This document shows, piece by piece, positions 23,779 through 34,915 of a stretch of 64,000 nt of DNA (positions are counted from its first letter, which is position 1; each line of letters starts with the position of its first letter). Below the pieces are notes generated by a model. It saw only the letters and a program-made list of their open reading frames with translations, did no database searches and had not been told where the DNA came from. This DNA is from Phascolarctos cinereus (taxonomy: Eukaryota > Chordata > Mammalia > Diprotodontia > Phascolarctidae): assembly GCF_002099425.1 (NCBI RefSeq), contig NW_018344217.1, positions 1,356,501 to 1,420,500 of the forward strand, given 5' to 3'. The position numbers and the translations under genes are program-made.

Positions 23779-24098
23779 AAATGCTGTCCACATCCAGAGA
23801 AAAAACTATGGAGTCTGAATGTAAATTGAAGCATACTATTTGTGCTCTTTTTTTGTCATGGTTTTTCCCTTTTGTTCTGATTCTTCTTTCACAGCATGAC
23901 TAACAAGGAAATACGTTTTATATGATTATACATGTATAGCCTATATCAGATCGTGTGCCGCCTTGGGGAGGGGGGAGGGAAGGGATGGAGAAAAAATTTT
24001 GGAACTCAAAATGTTGTTAAGTGTGAATGTTGAAAACTATCTTTACATGTAATTGGAAAAAAGAAAATAGCATTAAGTAGAAAAAAAATAAAAATTGC
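23779..24098 (+). mobile_element. 5'-truncated L1 3' end
   Basis: Sense copy of the marsupial L1 terminus: ATGCTGTCCACATCCAGAGA, CTATGGAGTCTGAATG, GGTTTTTCCCTTTTGTTCTG, CATGACTAA, a GGGGAGGGGGGAGGGAAGGG tract, and the end TTACATGTAATTGGAAAAAA with A-rich tail. AAAAACTG before and AAAAATTG after the insert mark the duplicated target. Confidence 0.88.
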
Positions 24099-24318
24099 AG
24101 ACCTACCAGGTCTGCTGTCTGGTGAATCAGATGAGGTAAATACTCTTGGAGTTCTCATAGGCCTGAGTTCCCGATTATGCTTTTGTTGTTTTCACCAGCT
24201 TTATCTAGCCCTTTGTAGAAGGTAAAGCTACAAATGGGTAGCTCAGAAGAGTGAGCATATCCAAGAGGAAAGCAACAATCTAAGCCTAATTCCTTCTAAC
24301 CTTCCTCCAATTGCCTTG

Positions 24319-24373
24319 TGTGGACCACGTTCTTCAATTTGTAGATTTTGAGCAAAGAAGTATTTGGTCCATA
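24319..24373 (+). ncRNA. pre-miRNA-like hairpin, class C
   Basis: TGGACC (24321) pairs with GGTCCA (24366-24371); GTTCTTC with GAAG plus mismatches; TTTG with CAAA. 3' flank TAGAGGCTGTTGG. Confidence 0.8.
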
Positions 24374-24555
24374 GAGGCTGTTGGTAAAGTGCTCTGCAGC
24401 TTGACAACCATGAATTTGGAAGCACAGTTGGGATATGGTTTGCCAACTAACTAATCCCTTGTTGAGTGCCTGTCTGGGGTGCTTTTCTGGACAACCACCA
24501 GGCTGTAAATAGTTGGTCCCTCAAGTATCACCTGCTTCTAGTCCTCCCAGCTGCC

Positions 24556-24611
24556 CCATGTGGACAATGGGCTCCATGTTGTGGATTTTGCCCAAATGTC
24601 TTGTACAATGG
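24556..24611 (+). ncRNA. pre-miRNA-like hairpin, class D (type copy)
   Basis: CCAT at the base pairs with ATGG, GGACAA with TTGTAC in part, GGGC with GCCC across the apical section. 3' flank AAGCTCTTGGCACAG differs from that of other classes. Confidence 0.7.
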
Positions 24612-25264
24612 AAGCTCTTGGCACAGAAGCCAAACAACGGAGTATGGAGGGATGAAGGATCTCTCCCCTAAAAATCTCTTAATGATTGTTGGTTGATCTT
24701 GATTTAAAATTGCCTCTCCCAAATCCATGAATAACATGATTCAAGAAGACCAAAGATATAGCACCTTAATTCACTTCGGAACAGAGGACATGGTCTTAAA
24801 ATGCATAATGAGATTTGTATTTCTGCACATGGTGAATGAAGTCAGTTGCTTAATTTTTCTATGTATACTTGGTATTAGGATTTTATTTTTCCTTCTCTTG
24901 GAATTATTATAGAGTAGAGTGTGAGAAATGAAGGGGGGGAAGTTAATATTTAAAAATACCTATTAGACGATAGTATTTAATTGAATTCTATTGACCATTT
25001 GATGTTTGTTGAAAACGAGCTTCCTTCTTCACCCCTGGAGATAGATGGGTTGACTTGAGACTTGCAATCATAGAAAGACATATTGTACAGAGTGTAGGAC
25101 TGTATTAGGTAAAAGCTTGGAGATCATAGGATTTGACTTCTCTCTTTCAGGCAACTTCATCTGTCACTCACTGGTGCTTTGGCATACAATTACTTAGCAG
25201 ACAAGTCTGTGCAAATCTAAAAGAAAGTCAGCTTTCCTGCCACCATCCTTTCCATCAGGCTCAC

Positions 25265-25318
25265 TCGGATAAGGCACTCTATTTTGTGGATTTTGCCAAA
25301 ATAAATTACCTTATCCTT
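25265..25318 (+). ncRNA. pre-miRNA-like hairpin, class A
   Basis: GGATAAGG (25267-25274) pairs with CCTTATCC (25309-25316); TATTTTG (25280-25286) with CAAAATA (25297-25303). First of three in a row. Confidence 0.85.
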
Positions 25319-25411
25319 GGAGATTGTTGAGAAAGAATTTCCCAGCAGTATGGAGGCACCATTAGGAGAAAGAAGGCTATAGAAAGTCAACTAGCCTGCC
25401 TAGCAGCCCTG

Positions 25412-25466
25412 CTTGGATAAGGTATTCTATTTTGTGAATTATGCCAAAATAAACACTTTATCCTTG
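25412..25466 (+). ncRNA. pre-miRNA-like hairpin, class A
   Basis: GGATAAGG pairs with CTTTATCC (25456-25463), one G-U; TATTTTG with CAAAATA; loop TGAATTATGC. Confidence 0.83.
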
Positions 25467-25565
25467 AGGGCTGTTGGGAAAAACATTCCAGCCAAACCAC
25501 CACCAGTATGTAGGTACTGTTGGGTCAAAGCAACTGAAAGCCAACTATCTTGCCTAGTAGCCCCG

Positions 25566-25620
25566 CTTGGATAAGGACCACTATTTTGTGAATATTACCA
25601 AAGTAAACACCTTATCCTTG
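25566..25620 (+). ncRNA. pre-miRNA-like hairpin, class A
   Basis: GGATAAGG (25569-25576) pairs with CCTTATCC (25610-25617); TATTTTG with CAAAGTA, one U-G. Third in the triplet. Confidence 0.84.
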
Positions 25621-25897
25621 GGGGCTGCTGGGAGAGAACTTTCAGCCAAATAGCTGCAAGTACAAAGCTATCGTTGGGACAAAGATGGCCATTGAAGAAA
25701 GCTCCCGATGCCTCTGCTGGAAGACCAAGAAGGTGAGAAAAGTACTACTGCCCTCTTAGAAAACCTATCCTGCTTTAGTGTAACTCTCTTTATTTGTACC
25801 TCTTTGTATCTAGTCTAACTTAAATTTGTCTTTACCCAATCCATGCGGAATGGAACATAATTGTATTGATCATCCATTTCTACACTATGGTTTAGAC

Positions 25898-26082
25898 CAG
25901 GGGTGGGGAACCTGTGGCCTTCTAGGTCCTCGGGTGTGGCCTTTTGACTGAGTCCAAGTTTTACAGAACAAATCCTTTTATTAAGGGGATTTGTTCTGTG
26001 TGGTTTGGATTTAGTCAAAGGGCAGCACCCAAAGACCTAGAGGGCCACGTGTGTCCTTGAGGCTGCATGTTCCCTGCCCCTG
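25898..26082. mobile_element. hAT-type MITE, near-perfect inverted repeat
   Basis: Begins CAGGGGTGGGGAACCTGTGG and ends with the complement (GTTCCCTGCCCCTG, one G lost). The 8-bp flanks GTTTAGAC / TTTTAGAC are a hAT-style target duplication with one change. The centre is itself palindromic (AGAACAAATCC ... GGATTTGTTCT), so the 185-bp element folds end to end. It has no transposase. Confidence 0.88.
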
Positions 26083-26368
26083 TTTTAGACTTGCTTCTTT
26101 GTTTCTTGGGGAGCGGAAGAGTGTTGACCTCAGTAGTTACTTTCCTTTCTGAGAATATGTAACAAAAAAGTTTCTCCTATACTGGGTTTGAGGATATCAT
26201 CAATTGTCAGAGACATCTTTTAGCTCTATGATCCCTTGGTATTATGTTGTGTTTTATTCAGCCAATGCCATTCAACACATGCCTCTTTAAACACATTCAA
26301 CTGGTTGGCTCTGAATAAGAAGCATAAAAAACACCACGTATCCTTCCGATATGCCCTCCATGGGCCCC

Positions 26369-26426
26369 AGTTGTACCAGATGCTCGATTTTCTAGATTTA
26401 ATGAAACGTTGCGTCTTGTACAATAG
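26369..26426 (+). ncRNA. pre-miRNA-like hairpin, class B
   Basis: TTGTACCAGATGC (26371) pairs with GCGTCTTGTACAA (to 26423): 12 of 13, one U-G, one C-T mismatch. ATTTT faces GAAAC. Loop CTAGATTTAAT. Confidence 0.86.
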
Positions 26427-27227
26427 TGGCTATTGGAGAGAACGAATTCAGCCCAGTGCTCATGAGTTCAGAGATGGCGGGGCCAAGGAACACTAACTAT
26501 CCTCTGAAACTTTCCCCACAGGAATATTTGTCCAGACATTCCTTGAACACTTCCATTGAGGTGTGTGTGGTCCCTATTCACTCCTCAAGTAGCAGCCTAG
26601 TTCAGGATGTCAAGAGGGTTTTCTTCACATCAAGCCTAATTTTACCTCTCACAAATACATGGGGAAGATGAAAGCTGAAGCACACTGTTGACCTCCCATC
26701 CAAGAGCCAACAGGCTTGCAATTCAGAATGAGATATGTTTATGGTCAGATTCAATGAGGGAATTCGCTTCATTTGACTGTGCATTTATTACAAAGCATTT
26801 ATTTCTCATTTTTTGTCTTCAAATATAGAATGAGGTGGGGGGAGGTAAGAGGATTGAAGTGGCAATTAGAGAAAATAAATACTTGTAAAAATACATGAAG
26901 AACTGAATTGAAATGCATTTGATTAATGATTCACTTCTGACCTATGTCATAAAAGACCTTTGTCTGTTTTTTTTTGTCAGGGGAATGGATTAATTGGAAC
27001 TTTCAGGTTATTCTCTAAGTAGCACCCTAGTATCTGCTCTCCTGATTGGTACATTAGATGTGGTGAAATGTCTGAGGTCTAATAGGCCTGACTTCCCATG
27101 CCTGTACTTATGCTGTCTCAAGGAACTTCCTCCAGTGCTATAGGCTACAATTGCTCATTGAGGAACATGAGAATATCCTACCTACACGAAGTTCCCTATC
27201 TTGCCTCCATCCCCTCCAGCCACCCCT

Positions 27228-27282
27228 TCTGGCCAAGGTGCTCCATTTTGTAGATTTCCCCCAAAAGAGCCTCTTGTCCACA
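27228..27282 (+). ncRNA. pre-miRNA-like hairpin, class A2
   Basis: TGGCCAAGGTGCTC (27230) faces GAGCCTCTTGTCCA (to 27280), two mismatches; TTTTG pairs with CAAAA. Flank CACAGGCTGTTGG. Confidence 0.8.
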
Positions 27283-28071
27283 CAGGCTGTTGGCAAAGAC
27301 CTTTGAAGTGAAACAGCCACAGTATGGAGAGAACATTTGGGATGAGGACTGCTACATAGAAAATCCCAGATAATGATTCCTTTGGCTTTTCCTTGTAGAC
27401 TTTCAGAGATTTCTGAGTGGGGGAATTCCTCCTCCTTCACTTCATCATATTTATAGATAACTTGGATGGACTGCACAGTTTCACCAACGTTATGCCAAAT
27501 TTGCTGCTAACTAGTAGTGGGACGGTACCTGGATTCTGGGGGACCAAAGAAGAAACACACCACTCAGCACCTGAGAGGAGATGTGCATTTTGGGGATGTG
27601 GCCAATGGGAACTTTTGCTTCACTTGACTAGGTACATTTGATATGATGCTTTTCATTTTCTTTTTTTGGTGTTGATTTTGCACTGTGTATGTGTGTATGT
27701 ATTTTGTGTATGAGCTGGAGAGAGAGTAAGTTCATACTTAATGAATTGATTTGAGTTGAACATTTCTGCTCTATGTTGTTGATGAGTTTAGTTCTTCAGG
27801 TAGAGGGAAGGATTGTTTGATCTCTGAGGTCACTTTCTGCGCTGATTCTGAAAATTCTAGACCCACTAGTCTGATGAATCAGGTGAGGTAAATACTCTTG
27901 GAATTCTCGTAGGCCTGAGTTTCCCTGATTGTGCTTTTGTTGTTTTTACCAGCTTCATCTAGCCCTCTATAGAAAAGTCAAGCTACAAATGGGTAGCTCA
28001 GGAGAATGAGCATATCCAAGAGGAAAGCAACACTAACCCTAATTCCTTCTACCCTTCCTCCATCTGCCTCA

Positions 28072-28126
28072 TCTGGACTATGTTCTTCAATATGTAAATT
28101 TCAAACATAGAAGAATAAGGTCCATA
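28072..28126 (+). ncRNA. pre-miRNA-like hairpin, class C
   Basis: TGGACTATGTTCTTC (28074-28088) faces GAAGAATAAGGTCCA (28110-28124): 12-13 of 15. TATG (28091) also pairs with CATA, so the stem is longer than in sisters. Confidence 0.83.
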
Positions 28127-28346
28127 GAGGCTGTTGGTGAAGTGCTTTGCAGTTAAACAATCATGAGTGTGGAAGGACTATTGGGAGATGGTTTGCTAGC
28201 CTACTAATCCCCTGATGAGTATCCATCTGGGATCTTCTTCCTTAAGCACTTATCACCCTACCGATTAAAAATGTTTTGTTTCAGAAGTATTGTGCACCAC
28301 AAATAGAGAAGCCCCTAACATGCCTCCATCCCTTCCAGAAGTCCCT

Positions 28347-28394
28347 ATTGGATAAGGCACTCTATTTTGTGGATTCTCCAAGACCTTATCCATA
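28347..28394 (+). ncRNA. hairpin, class A, shortened
   Basis: TTGGATAAGG (28348-28357) pairs with CCTTATCCA (28384-28392), but about 13 nt of the 3' upper arm are missing, leaving a large loop. Likely not a normal Dicer substrate. Confidence 0.5.
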
Positions 28395-28495
28395 GAAGCT
28401 GTTAGCAAAGAGCTTTTCAGGCAAGCCACCACCAGTATGGAGGTATTGTTGGAACAAGGCAAGTGAAAGTCAACTATTCTGCCTAGTAGCCCCCC

Positions 28496-28550
28496 TCTGA
28501 TAAGGCACTCTATTTTCTGATTATTGGCAAAATAGACACCTTATCCTAGG
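28496..28550 (+). ncRNA. pre-miRNA-like hairpin, class A
   Basis: CTGATAAGG faces CCTTATCCTAG; TATTTT (28511-28516) pairs with AAAATA (28529-28534). One or two basal mismatches. Confidence 0.75.
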
Positions 28551-29102
28551 GGGCTGTTGGGAAAGAACTTCATTCCAAACAACTGGACTTTCAAAGGCAC
28601 TGTTGCAACAAGGATGGCTATTTATGAGACCGCCCGTCCCCTCAACAATGATTCTGCTGGAAGACCATCAGAGAGGTAAGAAGGGTACTATTGCCATATT
28701 AGGAAATCCATTCTGCTTTTTAATAAATGTCTTTATTTGTACATTTTTTTCCCTATCCATTCCAACTTAAGTTGATCTCTTGCCATTCTATGTGAAATAG
28801 AATATAACTGCATCCACCATCTATTTCTATGCTATGTCCTAGATTTGCTTCTTTGTTTTTTGAGAATGTAAGAGTTGACTGCTGAAGTTACTTATTTTCT
28901 GAGAATCCTCAACAAAAAAGTATCTTCCATGTTAGATTTAAGGTTGGATTTGGTCCACTGTCAGAAATATCTTTTACCTCTGGGATCCCTGGGTATTGTT
29001 TTGTTTTTGTTTTTATTTTTTGTTTTCAGCCAATGCCATCCAAAACATTCAACTGAATAAGGAGCATAAGAAAGACAAACTGCCATGCCCTCCATGTGCC
29101 CC

Positions 29103-29160
29103 AGTTGTACCAGATGCTCCATTTTCTAGATTTTATGAAACGTTGCATCTTGTACAACAG
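29103..29160 (+). ncRNA. pre-miRNA-like hairpin, class B (type copy)
   Basis: TTGTACCAGATGC (29105-29117) pairs with GCATCTTGTACAA (29145-29157): 12 of 13, a single C-T mismatch. TTT pairs with AAA above. Loop CTAGATTTTATG. Confidence 0.88.
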
Positions 29161-29886
29161 TGGCTATTGGAGAAAACTCTTCCAACCTGATAACCAAGAG
29201 ATCAGAGATGGTGGGGCCGAGAAACACTATCTGTCTCGTGAAAGCCCTGATGATTAATTTGTCCAGACTTCCCTCAAACACTTCCATTGAAGAGTATATG
29301 TGTGTGTGGTCCCTAGTCACTCATTATGTAGCTTATTATACTTGTGTATACATAGCTTAGGAGGTCAAGAAGGGCTTCCTCACATCAAGCCTTAATTTGC
29401 CTCTCACAATTGCTTGGGGAAAACCAAAATTCCAGAGGATAAAAGATGAAGTAAAACTATTGACCTCTGACCTCTTGAGCTTATGTGCTTACATTTCGGA
29501 ATGAGATAAACGTTTATGGTCAGTTCTAATGAGGGAATTTACTACTTCATTTGACTATTTACTATGAGGCAAACATTTCTCTCTTTTTTGTTATTGTTTA
29601 CAAATGTGGGGTGGGGATGAAGCAGAGAGGAATGAAATAGGAACTAGGAAAAATAAATACTCATGTAAAAATACATGAAGAATTGATTTGAATTGAAAAA
29701 ACAATTCATCTTTGACCTTTGTTGTGAAAGACCTTTTTTTAAATCAAGGGAATGGATTAGATGAGTTGAATTTTCAGGTTATTCTCTGAGTAGCACCCTA
29801 GTATCTGCTATACTGATTGATGCATTAGATGAGGTAAAATGTCTGAGGTCTAACAGGCCTGACTTCCCATGATTGTACAAATTGTA

Positions 29887-30003
29887 CAAATGCTTTTTAT
29901 TAAGGGGATTTGTTCTGCGATGTTTAGATCCAGTCAAAAGGCCGCACTTGAGGACCTAGAGGGCCACATATGGCTTTGAGGCCGCAGGTTCCCCACTCCT
30001 GTC
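29887..30003. mobile_element. half copy of the hAT-type MITE
   Basis: Matches the right half of 25898-26082 from the central GGGGATTTGTTCTG to the terminal GCAGGTTCCCCACTCCTG. The left half is gone, probably by deletion or recombination, and monomer sequence abuts directly. Confidence 0.85.
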
Positions 30004-30049
30004 CTACACAAAAGTCCCTATCCTGCCTCCATCCCTTCTAGCCACTCCT

Positions 30050-30106
30050 TCTGGACAAGGCACACAGCATTTTGTGGATTTTCTCCAAAAGGGCATCTTG
30101 TCCATA
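30050..30106 (+). ncRNA. pre-miRNA-like hairpin, class A2
   Basis: TGGACAAGG (30052-30060) faces CTTGTCCA (30097-30104), TTTTGTGGA pairs with TCCAAAA. The GCTC/GAGC middle is replaced by ACACAGC/GGGC and does not pair. Confidence 0.72.
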
Positions 30107-30500
30107 TGGGCTATTGACAATCATCTTTGTAGTAAAACACTGGAGAGTATGGAGGGGTCTCTTGGACTAGGATTGCTCCACAGAAAACCCCAGATAATAG
30201 TTCTTGTGAATTTTCTTTGAAGACTTTCAAAGGTTTTGGAGTGGAAGAATTTCCTTATCTGTCAGCCCATCATGCTTAATCATAGCTTAGTTGGATAACA
30301 CAGTTTCCCTGACATTATGCCAAATTTGCTGCTAACTAGTAGGGAGAGAGCACCAGGATCCTGGGGGACCAAAGAAGAAACATGCTACTCACCACCTAGC
30401 AGGAGATGTGCATTTTGGGATGTGGCCAATGGCAAGGGTTCCTTCACTTGACTAGGTACATTTGATATGATGGTTTTCATTTTCTTTTTTTTTGTTGATT

Positions 30501-30539
30501 TGATGATGATGATGATAATGGTGGTGGTGCGTGTGTGTA

Positions 30540-30582
<43 letters not shown>
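30501..30582 (+). repeat. GAT, TG and GA microsatellite
   Basis: GAT run, then TG, then GA repeat, at the usual A2-spacer microsatellite site. Confidence 0.92.
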
Positions 30583-30583
<1 letters not shown>

Positions 30584-30950
30584 CTGGAGAGAAAGTTGAT
30601 GCTTTTAAGTGTACTTGCTGAACTGAATTGAATTGATTTCAGTTGAACATTTCTCTCTATGTTGTAGGTGCATTTGTTCAGGTAGGGGGAAGGACTGTTT
30701 GAAGTCTGAGGTCACTTCTCTGATTCTGAAAATTCTAGACCCACTAGTCTGGTGAATCAGATGAGCTTAAAACTCTTGGAGACCTTGTGTGCCTGAGTTC
30801 CCCTGATTATGCTTTTGCTGTTTTCACCAGCTTCATTTAGACCTCTGTAGGGCAACAAGCTACAAATGGGTGGCCACCCAAAATGAGCATATCCAATAGA
30901 AATGCAACAATCTAACCCTCATTCCTTTCACCCTTCCTCCAACTGCCTCA

Positions 30951-31004
30951 TGTGGACCATGTTCTCTAATTTGTACATTCTGCACATGGAAGAATAAGGT
31001 CAAT
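30951..31004 (+). ncRNA. pre-miRNA-like hairpin, class C
   Basis: GACC (30955) pairs with GGTC (30998), TGTTCT with AGAATA. The last basal pair is lost (TCAATAG instead of TCCATAG). Confidence 0.68.
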
Positions 31005-31205
31005 AGAGGCTGTTGGTGAAGTGCCATGAGTTTGGAGGCAGAGCTAGGACATGGTGTGCCAACATACTAACCCCCTGGGTGCTGTCCATCCAGGCTGTGC
31101 TTCTGCCAGCATTTAACAGTACTACAGGCTGGAAATGGTTGGTCCCAGAAGTATAAGCCTCACAAAAAGGGAAGCTCCTATCCCGCCTCCATCCCTTCCA
31201 GCCAT

Positions 31206-31262
31206 CTAATTTGGATAGTGGGCTTCATTTTGTCGATTCTGCCCAAAAGCCTTGTGCAATGG
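31206..31262 (+). ncRNA. pre-miRNA-like hairpin, class D
   Basis: GGGCTT (31220-31225) pairs with AAGCC plus T; TTTG at the base faces CAATGG loosely. Flank AAATTGTTGGCACAG as in other D copies. Confidence 0.6.
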
Positions 31263-31987
31263 AAATTGTTGGCACAGAAATTTACAGCCCAACAACTGAG
31301 CATGGAAGGAATGTTGGATGAAGGATCTCTCCCCTAAAAAGCCTTCTAATGATTGTTGACCAACAATGGACCCATATTCCCGTAAATTTGCTTCTCACAG
31401 ACTCACGAAGTGGACCTTGATTCCAGGGGACCAAAGATTTAGTCCCCACCTCATCTCAGGAACAGAAAGGAGATGGGCTTAAAATGCAGAATGACATTTG
31501 CCTTTTCTGCACATGGCCAATGAGGTCATAGCCTTCCTTTGACGATGTATATTTGACATTAGGATTTTATTTTTTCCTTCTTTTGGCAATTTTGTTCAGT
31601 GGGGTGTAGGAAGTGAGAAAGAGTATAAAATGCATTTAAAAGTACTTGTATTGAATTTAATCACATTCAATTTGCCATTAATTTCTGATATTTTTTCTAG
31701 ATTTTTTCATTTTTCACACCAGGGATGGATGGGTTGATATGTGGGGTCACTTTCACATTTGAGATTGGAAATAATAAAATGATATACTTTACAGAATGGA
31801 GGAGTGGATCAGGTAAATGCTCTGAGGACTCTTACAAGCTAGAGATCACCTCATTTTCCTTTTGCTCCTTCAGCCAACTTCCTCTGACACTCACCATTGT
31901 TTCAGGGTACAAATGGTAGCTAGAAAAGTCTGCAAACATCTAAAAGAAAGTCGCCTCTCCTGCCACTATCCCCTTCCATCAGGCTTA

Positions 31988-32043
31988 CTTGGATAAGGCA
32001 CTCTTATTTTGTGGATACTACCAAAATAAATGCCTTGTCCTTG
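31988..32043 (+). ncRNA. pre-miRNA-like hairpin, class A
   Basis: GGATAAGGCA (31991-32000) pairs with TGCCTTGTCC (32031-32040), 10 of 10 with one U-G; TTATTTTG (32004-32011) with CAAAATAA (32022-32029). Longest class A stem in the window. Confidence 0.88.
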
Positions 32044-32158
32044 GGAGGCTGTTGAGAAAGAACTTTCCAGCCAAACCTACTAGCAAATATGGAAAGACTT
32101 TTGGATTGAGGCAAGTGAAAGGTCACCATCCTGCCGTCATCCCTTCCAGTCGCCCCAC

Positions 32159-32212
32159 TCGGATAAGGCACTCTATTTTGTGAATTCTATCAAAATAAAT
32201 TACCTTATCCTT
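32159..32212 (+). ncRNA. pre-miRNA-like hairpin, class A
   Basis: GGATAAGG (32161) pairs with CCTTATCC (32203-32210); TATTTTG with CAAAATA. 171 bp after the previous one. Confidence 0.85.
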
Positions 32213-32794
32213 GGAGGCTGTTGAGAAAGAACTCTCTAGCCCAACAAATGGAAGTACAAAGGCAGTGCTGGGACAAGGATCGCTAATGAAGAAAACTTCC
32301 TTATGACTGTGCATCCAGACCTTTTGGGAAGACCATCAAGAAGGTGAGGAGGGTAGTATTGCCATCTTAGGAAACTCATTCTGTTCTAGAATCTTTCCTT
32401 GTTTATACATCTTTCTATACATTCCAACTTAAATTTGCTCCTAGCTGATCCATATGGAATTGAATGTAGTGACATTCACCATGTATTTCTATGCTATGTT
32501 GTAGACTTCCCTTCTTGTTCTCCAGGGAGATTGGAAGAGTTGAGTTTTGAAGTTTCTTTCCTTTTCAATATTATGCAACAAAAATGGTATCTTCCATATT
32601 ATGTTTGAGACTGGATACGGCCCACTGTCAGAGATATCTTTCAGCTTTGTGATCCTTGGCTATCAAGTTGTTTGTTTTCTTTTTCAACCAATGCCATCTA
32701 ACACTCTCCACTCCTACCAAATTTATTTGCTTCTGCAGTAGGAGCAGAACTAAGGCAAACCATGCATCCTGCCACCATGCCCTCCATGTGCCCC

Positions 32795-32852
32795 AGTTGT
32801 ACTAGATGCTCCATTTTCTAGACTTTACGAAACGTTGCGTCTTGTACAATAG
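32795..32852 (+). ncRNA. pre-miRNA-like hairpin, class B
   Basis: TTGTACTAGATGC (32797-32809) pairs with GCGTCTTGTACAA (32837-32849): 12 of 13, one U-G, one T-T mismatch. Confidence 0.86.
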
Positions 32853-33588
32853 TGGCTGTTGGAGAGAAACCTCTTCCAGTTGGATATCCAGGTGTTCCAA
32901 CATGGTGGGCACTCTGAACCCCCAATTATTGTTTGTCTTTACTTCAACCCACCCCTGGGGGTGTGTTTACGGGGGATCCCTCTACACACTCCACATGTAG
33001 CTTATTCTTATAGATAGCCTTGCATGTCAAATGGATTTTCCTCAGATCAAGCATAAATTTTCTTGTCACAAAGACTTGGACAGAACTAAAATTCCTGGGA
33101 ACCAAAGAATGAAGAACGTTATTTACCTCCTGACCAAGAGCTTCTAGGCTTACAATTCAGAATAAGATATGCGTTTCTGTAAATTATTTCAATTGTGTAT
33201 CTTTTTTTTACCAGGATTTCTTTCCTTTTTTTTTTGTATTTAAATATGGGAGAGGGGAAGGGGAATGAAGTAGGGAGTTAAAGAAATAAATACTTGTAGA
33301 AATCCTTGAAGAATTGAATTAAGTAGAATTAATGATTTGTTTCTGACCTGTGTTATAAAAGACCTTCCTTTTAATTTTAGGGTCACTGTCATCTGAGCAG
33401 CAATGAAAGAAATATCTTCCATATTAACTGGTACATTAGATGAGATAAAATCTCTAAGAAGTCTAACAGGCCTTATTACTTTTACTCATTCTACTAACTT
33501 CCTCCAGTGCTACACTGGCCAGTGAGGAGCACAAATATGTCAAAACAGACAAGCCCCTATCTTGCCTCTATCCCTTCCAGCCACCCCA

Positions 33589-33643
33589 TTTGGACATGGT
33601 GCTCTACTTTATCAATTCTCTACAGAAGGGTAACTTGTACAAA
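33589..33643 (+). ncRNA. hairpin, class A2, decayed
   Basis: TTGGACA faces TGTACAA and CTTT faces GAAG, but the GGTGCTC/GAGCATC part is lost. Flank AGAGTCTGTTGG retained. Confidence 0.4.
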
Positions 33644-34248
33644 GAGTCTGTTGGAAAAACCTTTGCAGTGAAGTACCTGAGAGTCCTGAGGGACCTCTAG
33701 ACAAAGATCACTACCCTAGGAAACCCTAGATTTTCCCTGGAGACTTCCAGAGATGTTGAGGTGGCAGACTCATACTTCCTAATACAGCCCACTGTGCTTA
33801 TGAATCACTCTTAGTGGAAGCTCAGTTTTCTAGATATCAAGGCTAAATTTCCTGCTACCAAGTACTGGTGAAGCATCAGGATTCCAGGGGACCAAAGAGG
33901 AAGTTCAATACTCACCTTCTGACAGAGATGTGAAGAACTTAAAATGCAGAACTAGCTATCCATTGCAGAACATTACTAATGAGGGGGACTTGGGTAACTG
34001 GATATAATGCTGTTTTTTCCTTTTTTCTTTGTTTTTGTTAGAGAGAGAGAACATGAGAGAGAGCGAGAGTGTGTGTGAGTTGGAGAGAAAGTTAATGCTT
34101 TTAAATATACTTGTTGAATTTAATTGAATTCAGTTATACATTGAGATATTGTAGATAAACTACCTTCTTCAGTCAGGTGTTTGATCACTTCCATTTTTGA
34201 GATTAGAAATTATAGACCCCTCAGGTTCATTGTTTGGATTAGATTTAG

Positions 34249-34390
34249 TTTTAAATTTTTTTTTTTTTAGGCAATTGGGGTTAAGTGACTTGCCCAGGGT
34301 CACACAGCTAATAAGTGTCAAGTGTTTGGTCTGAGGCTGGATTTGAAGTCAGGTCCTCCTGACTTCTGGGCCGGTGCTCTATCCACTGTC
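34249..34390 (-). mobile_element. marsupial tRNA-derived SINE
   Basis: Antisense copy with T-run, GGGGTTAAGTGACTTGCCC, ACACAGCTAATAAGTG, and an end cut at CTATCCACTG, so some 20 bp of the usual head are missing. Flanks TGGATTAGATTTAG at about 34235 and 34391 are the target-site duplication. Confidence 0.92.
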
Positions 34391-34575
34391 TGGATTAGAT
34401 TTAGGAAAAACTCTTGGAGATGTAGTGGGCCCGAGTTCCCCTGATTATGCTTTTGTTGTCTTTATCAGCTTCATCTAGCCCTCTCCAGGAGGACAAGCTA
34501 CACATGGGCGGCTCAGAAGAATGAGCATATCTAACAGAAAAGTAATGATCTAACCCTAATGCTCCAACCACCTTG

Positions 34576-34630
34576 TGTGGACCATGTTCTTCAATTTGTA
34601 GATTTTAAGCAAAGAAGAATTTGGTCCATA
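34576..34630 (+). ncRNA. pre-miRNA-like hairpin, class C (type copy)
   Basis: TGGACCATGTTCTTC (34578-34592) pairs with GAAGAATTTGGTCCA (34614-34628): 14 of 15 with one G-U. TTTG pairs with CAAA above. Best class C stem in the central domain. Confidence 0.88.
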
Positions 34631-34850
34631 GAGGCTGTTGGTAAAATACTCTGCAGCTAAAGAATCACGAGGCTAGAAGCACAGTTAGTACATGGTTTTG
34701 CCAACCTATTGGCCCCTTGGTAAGTATCCAATCAGATTCTCCTTCCTTGAGCACTCACCAGGACAGAACAGGTTAGAACTAGTCAGTCCCAGGAGTATGA
34801 ACATTCTAAAAAGAAAAGGCCATATCTTGCCTCCATCCCTTCTAGCCACC

Positions 34851-34915
34851 CCATTTGGACAACAGGCTCCATTCTGTACATTCTGCCCAAACTTTGAATG
34901 TCTCATGCAACAGAG
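34851..34915 (+). pseudogene. lost class D hairpin
   Basis: Class D flanks (CCATTTGGACAA ... GCAACAGAGG) are present, but extra sequence (AACTTTGAATG) spoils the 3' arm and no stable stem remains. Confidence 0.4.

Larger units (their letters stand above)
22218..26368 (+). repeat. higher-order repeat copy 3 (fullest copy)
   Basis: Order B 22218, A2 23113, C 24319, D 24556, A 25265, A 25412, A 25566. All classes present, three A hairpins. Extra length comes from an L1 tail (23779) and a hAT MITE (25898) in spacers. Confidence 0.82.
26369..29102 (+). repeat. higher-order repeat copy 4
   Basis: Order B 26369, A2 27228, C 28072, D lost, A 28347, A 28496. The D monomer is fused with the first A monomer near 28260-28340, which explains the short length. 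Confidence 0.78.
29103..32794 (+). repeat. higher-order repeat copy 5
   Basis: Order B 29103, A2 30050, C 30951, D 31206, A 31988, A 32159. Complete. Carries the half MITE at 29887 and a trinucleotide/TG/GA tract at 30501. Confidence 0.82.
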
